From the NCBI GenBank assembly GCA_017590115.1, contig JAGGNK010008559.1, forward strand, positions 5,821,888 to 5,885,887: a stretch of 64,000 bases of DNA, written 5' to 3'. Positions 13,901-23,100 of the stretch are shown here, in pieces; position 1 is the stretch's first letter, and every line of letters starts with the position of its first letter. The translations under genes were made by a program, and so were the position numbers. The notes beneath the pieces were generated by a model. That model did not search any database. It had not been told where the DNA came from and worked only from the letters and a program-made list of their open reading frames with translations. Origin of the DNA: Montifringilla adamsi (Eukaryota > Chordata > Aves > Passeriformes > Passeridae).

Positions 13901-14080
13901 CTCATAGTCCCACAGCCCACCAAAAGATTTCCCTGGCTCTCCAGGAGGTGCTGGAGGGTCATTAAAGAAAGGAGCTCGAACTTCCATCAGCAGTCCTGCA
14001 TTACCCGGCCTCAGCCCAACTGTAACCGGCTCGTGGCTCACGGGCAAACCATCCCAGGTGTGTTTAATTCGAAATTCCAT
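10866..14080 (-). CDS. C4orf33: C4orf33 orthologue, UPF0462 family protein (5 coding exons)
   Basis: Five minus-strand exons (14080-13900, 12582-12522, 12329-12278, 12175-11976, 10965-10866) join in frame to 594 nt: 197 codons plus stop, against 199 residues recalled for human C4orf33. Every junction is GT/AG and codons split across introns are completed correctly. Diagnostic stretches are [61 protein letters not shown] and [12 protein letters not shown]. The start Met lies 18 bases after a good acceptor (14098-14100), so a non-coding first exon is expected further up, towards the CpG island. No signal peptide or membrane segment is visible. Function is unknown. The central E-x-[11 protein letters not shown] pattern resembles CBM9-like sandwich proteins (inference). 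It is head-to-head with SCLT1. Confidence 0.95.
11976..12175 (-). CDS. C4orf33: C4orf33 coding exon 4
   Basis: 200 nt, acceptor ctttaacag, donor GATTT|GTAAGC. Encodes from EELPLEFEV to QEGQEPD, with the next F codon split. Contains the strongly conserved [14 protein letters not shown] and FAIHG motifs. Confidence 0.95.
12278..12329 (-). CDS. C4orf33: C4orf33 coding exon 3
   Basis: 52 nt, acceptor tttgacag, donor AAA|GTAAGT. Completes the split proline codon and encodes [17 protein letters not shown], matching the human HGQ-LVLLLSGRRNVWK region. Confidence 0.93.
12522..12582 (-). CDS. C4orf33: C4orf33 coding exon 2
   Basis: 61 nt, acceptor tttttttcag, donor CC|GTAAGT. Encodes [19 protein letters not shown], with the flanking V and P codons split across introns. 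Too short to appear as an open frame of its own; found by matching the family and splice phases. Confidence 0.93.
13900..14080 (-). CDS. C4orf33: C4orf33 coding exon 1 (start Met)
   Basis: Encodes residues 1-60 plus one base. The acceptor tttttcag ends at 14098 and the exon runs from 14097, with 17 bases of 5' UTR before ATG at 14080. The donor is GAGG|GTAAGC after 13900. It holds the conserved W-D-G and proline-rich [10 protein letters not shown] segment. Confidence 0.94.
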
Positions 14081-14559
14081 CTTCAGGTACTACACAACTG
14101 AAAAAGGAAAGTTCTGTCAAAGATGATCTCAGATTCCAGCTCCTCGTGAATTGCCGTTTGGTTGCGCAGGGGAAGAAAAATAAACATACACTTTGGTACA
14201 AAGTCAATTACCAAATCATGTTTATAGGTATCAGAACTGAAACAAACTAGCTTTGTAACAAAAACCTAACTAAACAGTTACATAAATGCTGTTTCTCATA
14301 GCTTTTTATACCCGCAGGGTTACGAATGTCTCTGAAGTCTGAATTAGCTTAAGGCTTTTCACACGTACATCTAAAAAAAAACCTTCCAAAACCACCAGAA
14401 ACATTTATCAAGAGGACAGATGAAGAAAACAGTCTCCACTACATGAATTTAGAGGATTTGGTAACATCAGAAAAACAGACTGAGGAGAAACCTTTTAAAG
14501 TTTGAGACATAAGAAAATGAAGCAACTAGCTAGTGCTTTCATTTGCAGTCACTGCAAAT

Positions 14560-14720
14560 CAGCCTTTCCTTAAACACCTCCAGGGACGGTGGGCAGCTCG
14601 TTCCAAAGTCGAATCATCCTTTTTATAAAGAAATTACTCCTAAAGTCCAACCTGTCCCTCCCCAGATGCAGTTCCGGGCTGCGTCCTCTCCCGCCGTCGC
14701 CGGTTTCCCAGGACAAGTGG
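14560..14720 (-). repeat. CR1-like 3' fragment at the edge of the CpG island
   Basis: The run cacctccagggacggtgggc, gctcgttccaaag, aaagaaattactcctaaagt and ccaacctgtccctcccc follows the CR1 3' UTR order on this strand. The right boundary into the CpG island is unclear. Open frames on either strand here are repeat or GC-rich shadows. Confidence 0.75.
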
Positions 14721-15320
14721 CCGGTCCCCGCCTGCCCACAGCCTCCGACGGGCAGCCCCTCCCAGAGCGCTCCGCACCCTGTTCCTCGCTCCGCTGCTCC
14801 GGCCACAACCCGACTGTTTTCCCGAGGGGAAGTTTAAGCGCCTATCCCTAACCCACAACCCCCCAGCAAAGTTTAACAAGGCATTTCTCCCACCGCCGCC
14901 TCAGCGCCGCGCCATGGCCGCTCCCCACGTGACGGGGGCGGCGCTGGCGGCCGGGCCGGGCCCGGCGCTGCGGGCGGGCCGGAGGGAGCGGCCAGGCCCG
15001 CCCCGGCCCTCGGCGGTTGTGCGGCTTCTCCGCGGGGCCCTGGAGCGGCCGTGGCTCCGCTGGCACCGGGGCTGCCTCCTTGCCTAAGCGGCGGGGCTGG
15101 CAGCGGGCTCTGGGGAGGAGCGGAGGGGCGGCTCTCCCCGCTGCCCCCGCCCCGGGGCACCGGCGGCTGAGGGGAGCGCGTCCCGCCCCGCGGGCTCCTG
15201 CCGCCTTCCCTGCTCCGGTAGAGCCCTGGCTGTCCTCTCCTCCCCTCCGGCCGGACAAGCGGCTTTTCCCCCCGGGGCTTCGTGGAGTTTGCGTGGGGAA
15301 GGCTGGGAACGAGGTGAGTG
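14660..15320. promoter_or_regulatory. CpG island, probable bidirectional C4orf33/SCLT1 promoter
   Basis: About 650 bp of very GC- and CpG-rich sequence in an otherwise AT-rich window. It sits between the 5' ends of two divergent genes. It contains CACGTGAC (14926-14933), an E-box of the USF/TFE type, and GC boxes. No TATA box is evident. The last good plus-strand donor in it is GAG|GTGAGT at 15313/15314, a likely end for a non-coding SCLT1 first exon. Confidence 0.85.
14914..15086 (+). other. small ATG frame in the CpG island (possible uORF)
   Basis: The ATG at 14914 has a strong context (gcgccATGG) and opens about 57 codons, starting MAAPHVTGAALAAGPGP and rich in A, R, G and P, up to a TAA near 15086. 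GC-rich DNA readily gives such frames. It would be a uORF only if SCLT1 transcription starts upstream of it. No family recognised. Confidence 0.25.
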
Positions 15321-17113
15321 TTGGCGGTGAGGGTTTAAATTCGGTAGCGGTGAAGGTTTGTGTTCCGTAGGTTTCCCGGTGAGGAGCAGCGTGGGTAGTG
15401 CTTTTAGTTAGCTAAACACCAGGAATTAAAAGCTGCTAATGAGGGCGATGGCCAAAAACTCATGCATTTTTGTATGAGCTGCTTTTTAGTTATGAAACCA
15501 CGGTGTTTCCTACGCTTTAGAAAGCTTTCTCCAGTTATTCGTGAAATTTGCTTTATGGACCAAAATCGGTGTTTTTACTTATGTGTCACTTGATGGATTT
15601 AATATAACTTAACATTACTTAATCAGAGTGCATCTGAGCTGCTCACCAACAAAATAACTGGCCAAACAAATTTGCTTCTGCTGAGTTTATATTCCTGGGA
15701 GTTGGAGATGGGGCAGGCGCTTTGTCTAGGGAATGTCTCTGTTCCCAGTTAGCGCTGCAGGAAAACTTGGCAGCAGGAGCAGGTCACGGTGCATGCAGCG
15801 TTTGCAGCTCCATCGCTCAGACCTCCGAATTTCACTGGGTACCAAGTTCCGTGTGGTAGCAAAAATGAAAAAAAAAAACAACTTTTCATTCCAAGGATTT
15901 CAGTAGCAGAAAAGCTTCTGTCTGAGATAATACAGTCATCCTGGTTCAAAAATCTGTATCTTTCTTGCACTGTGCAAGAGTATTTATTATTCTGTGACTT
16001 GAAAATAGTATGTTTTTTCAAATATTGGAATGTTGCCTTTTCATATGTATTTCTTTTAGCTGTAGCTTATTTTGTAAGTCTTTCGAGTAAAACTCAGACT
16101 AAATTCACTGTGAAATGGTGATTTCCCTTTCCTATCAAAGAGTTTAATCCTTTTTTTTAAAAAAAAAATTTATACATTTTCATAGGACAAGGTTTGAAAT
16201 TGACTTCTATGTCAGCTGAGCCCTAAGTTGTTTTAGGCCTACTCTGGGCCCGATACATGAATTAATGTTTCTCTTCCTTCACTAATGTGAAATCAAAGTT
16301 CTAAAACAATGAAGTGTGTGTAATACGTCTGACAAGAGATTCTCTAAGCAGTATTATTTTAATGTTGTGAAGTGTTTGTCATGTTAAATATATAACTGTA
16401 AAGAAGGTTGAGTTTTACCTGAATTCTTTTTGAAATATTACTACCCAGACCTACAAAAAATAATCCTCCATTCCTTACTTTTGTGGTACATGCTGAACTT
16501 TTTTCAGATCATATTTAATGCTTTCCTGTTGACAGGGATCTTCTATAAGTGATGTTTAAAATCTGTCCCTTTTTGCACCTGTGGCATCTCATGTTTACAT
16601 CCTGTGGCTTGTAAGGGCAGCAACTTTCCCATTCCTGTTTCCTGACATTCCTTTGCTGTTACCTCCTTTCTTTCCCCACTGTCTTTTTCCTGTATTCTCC
16701 TTTAGAAGTTTAGAACTAGTAAAAGCACCATGGGATGTGTATCAAGAAAAACAGGCAAGAATTTGTTTAAATCAAAATACAGACATTGCATTCCCAACTT
16801 CTTTTTTCTTCTTTATTACCCATTCCAGTTACAAAAGCGTTACTCAGAGTCTTACAAAACGGAGCAAAAATAATTCTTAAAGAACAGAGAATGTGACAGG
16901 AATGGAATTCTTCATTATTATTACAGTTCCTGTAGATTTTTTCAAGTCCTGGGGTTTTTTTAAACAGTTTTGCTAAATGGAAGAATTTTAGAAGCCTTTT
17001 TTTTTTTTGCCTTTGAAGCATTATATTGTTAAACATATTTCTGACTGCCAGTCCCATTTATGTAGATAGCGGCCTGTGTTGTAGCCATGATTCTCAAACG
17101 TGGTTTTTTTCAG
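15314..17113 (+). other. SCLT1 first intron (presumed)
   Basis: Lies between the presumed 5' UTR exon (donor at 15314) and the first recognised coding exon. I searched for an exon encoding the expected SCLT1 N-terminus ending with an LREQ-like motif and found none. Only A/T tracts and short chance frames are visible. Confidence 0.5.
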
Positions 17114-17181
17114 ATCAGAGGCTAAAAATGGCACTTGGACACTCTGAAACCAGGGAGGTTCTGAGAATTACTGCTGAGCAG
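17114..17181 (+). CDS. SCLT1: SCLT1 exon c1 (first recognised coding exon)
   Basis: Acceptor tttttttcag ends at 17113, donor CAG|GTATGT. From ATG 17128 it gives MALGHSETREVLRITAEQ. In the same frame, the bases before that Met read x-Q-R-L-K and could continue from an upstream coding exon (compare N-R-R-L-N in human), so the true start is uncertain. Confidence 0.65.
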
Positions 17182-20100
17182 GTATGTGAACTCAGGCATG
17201 GGAGTAGTAAATTTTTTTTTTATTATGTTTTGTGATAAACAACTTTCCAAATATGGAGCACAGCTCACCTCAGTGTTGTCTGGCCCTTTTTTGAGTCCAT
17301 CATACAATGCAGCAACAGCAGAAAAAAACTGCCCTAACACTGAATTATGGTATTTTTAGTGAATTTCTGAAAGTTTTATCCCTGAAAGAGCACTTGATTT
17401 GTAATTCAGTACACTTTTTCACTTTTCTAAGAGATTGGTCTCATGTTGAGGTAGCTTTTTGTACTGGGTACCATAAGCCTGTCTGAGAGCTTGTGCAGAA
17501 GCTGGGGTTTCAGTGTTTTCCAGATGCTGAGATGCATGGAAATGAACCAAGCACTTACACAAACCTGTGGTTGTTCTTTTAAGACTGAGTTGATTTTCCC
17601 TCAGATGTATTTATGCTTTAGATCAGAGCATGTCCTGGAAAAAAAAATCATTATTTTTTCATATTGGGCCAGCACTCAAGGGTTTTTGAACATAAATCTG
17701 AAAGTGATTCTGTGGCATGTTGTGTACAGATTACAGTACAGACAGTTTTGGGTCTCATGTAAAAGTTTAAAACTACATACATTTATGTGCAATTACGAGT
17801 GATTAAATTATTATTCCATTACAGGAATATGCCCTTGGTGGTGATGGCACATCAGGATCCAGGATGATGGACCAAAGGTAACTGATTCCAAGTGATAAGT
17901 GGGAATACTGCAGTGTGTTTGAAGGAAATTGTCATGTGCTCACAGGAATGTAAATGTCGAGGTGAACTGGGTCTTGTATATGCGTGTCTGTGTAGGTGTT
18001 ACTGTAAAAGTTGGTGATAGGTGGTACTGTGTTTATTCAATAAATTAAATTACTGACTTTGCTGCCACAAGCTGTAAAATAAAGGATGCGAGATGAATGA
18101 AGGAATTGTCTAGTCTAAGTTCTGAGAGAATAAACAAAAGTTCTGGTAAGATTGCACTGATCTAGGTAACACTGGTAACTGCTGTCTGTTGAGATTGGGG
18201 GATGTTTTTAAAAATGTTTTTTTGACACTCTTCAGCTAACAGTTGTCTATCAGTAAATGGTTTCATGATCACTGTAATTTCCTCTTACAAAAATAACCTA
18301 GCTTTTCTTGTTAGCTTTTAATATAGAATTTTCAGGGAATTGCTAGCAGTTGTGAAAATATTAGGAGGAAGAATGCATAGAAGTAGAACTACAGTGTTCT
18401 GCATTGTCTTTTAGACCACTTTACTATTGTATGTGAAAGCAGCAGTGAAGTATAGTCTTTTAATATTTGGGATTCTGTGTGAATCAATGAAATATTAATA
18501 TTGTATTTACGGTCATTTATTATTTCCCATTATATGTTCTATTTCTGTTATGTAGCACCCTTGCTGTTAATGATCGTTATTTAAAAGTAGTGATTAAATT
18601 TGTTCATTAGATTCTGGGGAATGTTGAGCTTGGAACTCAAGAAAAGTGTCTGCTCTGTTTTGGCCTCTAGATTAAGAATTCTTTAAAACTATTCAATTAT
18701 CAGAGCATTTCAGCATTTATGAAACTCATTCTTAGAGTGTTTTTCATCTTCTTAGCTTGTCAGCTCTAATCACAGAGTATGGAAAACAGGTGGAGGAAAT
18801 GAGAGAACAACTGCAGCTTTATCAGGTATGGGCATTCCCTACATTTCAGACTGGATTTTCTTTTACGGGTGTGAATATGTAGGGCACTAGCTTTTGTCAT
18901 GCTTCACAAAGCTGCTGGACTGCAGGCTGCCTCAAGGGGATGAATGGAGAGCTTCTGTGAAAAAGATGGGAGATAGTCCAAATTGCAACAGTGAAATCCT
19001 GGGGGTTGAGGTGGAAGGGTTCTGCTTCCTTTCACAAGACTGGAAACATAAATGATGTTAAAACTTATGGAATACAGAAAGCAATTTTTGCTTGTAATCT
19101 TCATGCAGAAGTTATACAGTGCTTTTGGTTTAATGCACTTAAATTGGTTTGATCTGTCCATCATAAAGATTTTGCAAATAGTCTTGCAGCTTGATCAATT
19201 TCAAGAGGCAACAGAAGCACTATGGCTTCCTTGCACTAGTAAACAAAACAGCCAGTTTGGTTCATATAACTGGAGTTTCTCCTCAGTTAATTGCTAAACT
19301 TTCATCAAATACTTGCAGCATAAAAGATGAGTTATCCACTCTATCCCTAAAAATGTGAGTTAATTAAAAATCAATCTGTAAGAGCCATAGGAATTTCAAA
19401 AGGTTAAGTTTAATGTCCGTAATAACTTCCAAATGCTGAGGTGTGACAGGACTTGGCAGCCATTAAATTCAAGTGGCATCCTGTGACTTGCCTTAAAAAA
19501 AGCAATTGACTTTCGTTTACTGTATTATGCTGGATTCAATTGTCCTTCTTTTACAGTGTCAGTCAGAAATACAGGATTGACAGTGCTACCAGAGTTTATG
19601 TAACTTAAATGAGTGCTAACTCCTGCATGTCTTTCTGTCAGGCACAAATGGGTGAGATGAAGCTAAAATTGGAAGAAGTCACCAAGGAAAATGAAAGGTA
19701 CATAACTGCACTGCCATGTTGCTACTACTGTTTCTCATGATTTCTTAAACATTAAAAAGCTTTTTTTTCCTAGGACCTTGAAATCTTCTACTAAGTAAAC
19801 TCAGGATCCTAATGTTAGAGTCTTGAAGTGCTTAATACACGTTACAGCACCAGGTAGAGGAGATTTTACCATGTCACTAAAGAACTGGATGTGACACTAT
19901 CTCAAACTGTCAATTTTGTTTATGGAACATAACTGAATAGATTAAAATTTGACTTGGAAGGAAGTAGTATGTGCAGGTGAAAGGCACAGTATATTTCAGT
20001 TGTTTAAAAAATGCCTTTTAAAGAAATACCTTGCTGAACTTAGTTCTTTGAATTTCAGGCTGCATGCAGAGTTGAAAGAGCCTCTTGAGAAGCAACTGGA

Positions 20101-23100
20101 GGCTCTTCCTTTTGTGCATCCTGAAACTGATATTCCTGCAGATGAAGGCACAGTGAGAGCCCTTCAAGAAGAACTACGGCTGGCAAAGCAAGTGTGTGAG
20201 ATGAAACATTTATGTTGTTTTATTTCTCTTGTTTGCCTTGGCAGATTGGGGGAGGCTGTTTTAGTTCTTGATTCAGAAATTATTTGGTCAGAATTCCTTG
20301 AGGCTGTTTTGAGCCCCTCTTGAACTCAAAGATTGAAGAAACTTCTTTCCTAGATTCATAAAATAATTTTTTAATAATAATTTGTGTCAGTAATTATACT
20401 TAGTTGACTTGATCTGTATATCGAATTCATGATCAGTAACTCCATGAAATATTTTGTTCAATTTGAGCTTTTTGCAGTAACTTGTCATTTTAATTAAAAC
20501 TATTGTAATGTGAAATGATGAGGGAGGTGTGGGATATAGACAGTAGTATCTAAATCTGAAAATACAAGTGAATTTTTTTCAGTTTCTAACAATATATCAA
20601 CTGAATTTTGGTATTTGAATGGTATCTATACTGTAGGCCTACCTTAAAGACCTGTGAAAGTGTGAGCTCTTCAAATAAAAAAAAGGCAAAAAACTGGAAG
20701 TGGAATTTGAACTTCCAAGCATCTGTTTTTCTGCACTTGAATTAAAATTTTTAAAAAATATGTGCAGAGAAAAGTATAGCTAATGGCATTTCTTCAGAAT
20801 AGAAGTTAAGACCTATCTTTTTAGACAGTGATAGATGAAGACAAATGTGCTGTAATAGAATATTGTTCTGTAAATTAGGAGAAAGACCAAGCAGTTGAGC
20901 GCTGGCAGACGTTGTCACAGGAGCACGACCGACTTCAGCAGCAATACCAGGAGCGCCTGACTAGAACACACGTTCTCATTGCTGAAAGGAAAAAGCAGAA
21001 TGTAATTTTCATTTATTTTTGTTCTTTTTTGTTTTCATATAGAGATATATATATATATATACATAGACACACACACAAAATATGCACGTGCATATATATA
21101 TATGTATATATAATCCAGTGTTTGAATTGCACGGTTGGAAATCTTCAGGACAGTAAAACATCTGGAAAAGTCGCTTAAGATTTCTGATTTCTGAGGTGAA
21201 AGTCTTTCTTTATCTGTTCTCCTGTGTTTGAATAGCTGGAAAAGTACTCACCATTTCTTGCTGTTATTCAGTAAAGTAGTAAACAGGTGAAAAATCAAGT
21301 TCACTAATCTTTGTCTAATGCTAGCTTGTGTTTAGCAGCCTGTTTCTCTTCTGCTGAGTCTGGGGAAGGCCTTTCAGGAAATTCTTAGAAGAGCTGTTCT
21401 GCTCTGATGAGCTACATAAAGATGCTCAGTATGTAATAGAAACTTCTATGGACTTTGCTACATGTATTTCTAGGAAACAACCTACAAATTGTTTTAATAT
21501 TTCCTCTCTATTTTCAGACACACTTGACTTGTGGGCACAGCTACAGCTCACCTCAGAAATATTTTTTTACTGTTTTTTAGGGTTTTGTAGTATTAAGTTC
21601 ACCTTGGCAATGTGATCTTTTCTGAGAAACAGGATAAGTGTCTGTGCAGCTGTTGTACTGTCAAGTTTCATAATTATTTCAAGGAATAGTTAAGAGGACT
21701 CTTAACTTTGTGTAGATCCAACTTTCTGCTCCTGTTTCTTCTATTAGATTATTTCTTGTGTTGTATTGTCAGTTACTAATAACATACTCACACAGTAGAG
21801 CATAGAGAGTCATTGGTAGCTGTTGTAGGGCTTCTAGATTCCATTTCTTATTAGTAACTCAATTTTTGGTGCATTTTAATGCCACTGTGACAAGAACAAG
21901 GCTAAACAGCCTTTTATTCTTAAATGCTACATGTCTCCCATAGAAAACAGCTCTGCAGTTAAATAAAATTTTATTTCAGGTTTAGCTTTCAATGAAGGAG
22001 CAGCAAACAGCTGTCAGAGGTAAATAGAAATAGGTCAGATCAAGTAGAATTAGAATTGACAGAAGGCAAGGAGGAGAGGGGACATCATAAGGACTGGATT
22101 TAGAAGGTAAGGGAGTGGCAGGAGCTGGTTCCTAGCATATCCTTGGCCTTGAGACTGTTAGGTAACACAATCAGAAGACACTTCAGCCCAGGGACTTCAG
22201 TCCTCTCTCTGCTCTGAGGGCACCTGGCATGCTACACATGGTTTTTCTGAGTTATGCTAGTTCTCCTAGAATGATGGAGTTCACATTCAGAGACTCAAGA
22301 ACTTAACTGAGTTGGATTTTTTTGGGAACACAAGACATCCTGTATGGCCAAGAACAAACTAAAATGTCCATAAGAGGCATTTTTAAATTAACGGGTGCAT
22401 GTCTGTTACTTTGCTTAGCAAAAATGCTTGTAGTAGCACCACAATCTGTGTGACTCTTTAAAAGCACTGTTCATGTGTCTTTTCATGTTTTCATAGTAAG
22501 TGCATGTGAGTTTTGGAAGGAGGCAGTTCGTGACCCAGGAAAAATGAGATAAATTGTTCAGTAATAAATCTAATCTTATGGGCTGTGAGGTCAACGGCTA
22601 AAAACAATCTAGCTGAAATCTATGAAGACACACTGAATTTTCTGCTACATGTATAGTTGGTTTTTTAAAATATTTTCAGTTGACTATGAAGATTTCTAAT
22701 TATTCACTCTTTCTGACTGTAATGATTATAAGAAACTCTGAATTCTCTTTTTAGGATCAACTGAGTAACATTCAGCAGCTGACTCGCCAACTGCACATGG
22801 TGAGTAAAACTGAACAGTGACTTAGTAATTACTTTATTTTCCTACTAGACCCTCAAAGTTCAAAACCAAAGCAAAAAGGCCTTCACACATACCTGGTGCC
22901 ACTCAAATTTTAAAATTTCTCCAGCAATCAGGAAGCAGTAATGGCTTTATTCCTGAACTCCAAACACTAGGTGAAGGTGGTTGAGAGGTCAGCTTTTAAT
23001 TTTATGTGAGCTCTTTCTTTTACACTTCAGGGGTAAGCTTACACTCAGAATTACAGTAGTAATCCTGTACAGTAGCTAGTGTACTTCACACATGTCTTCA

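Noticed and set aside
14570..15370. Several overlapping 60-136-codon frames on both strands
   Set aside because: Stop codons are scarce in GC-rich island DNA and part of it is CR1. The products are low-complexity Pro/Arg/Gly/Ala with no homology that I know.
20192..20323. Extension of SCLT1 exon c5 past its donor
   Set aside because: The frame stays open to 20323, but the next exon's EKDQAVERWQT matches the family directly after LAKQ, so the GTGTGT donor at 20192 is used.
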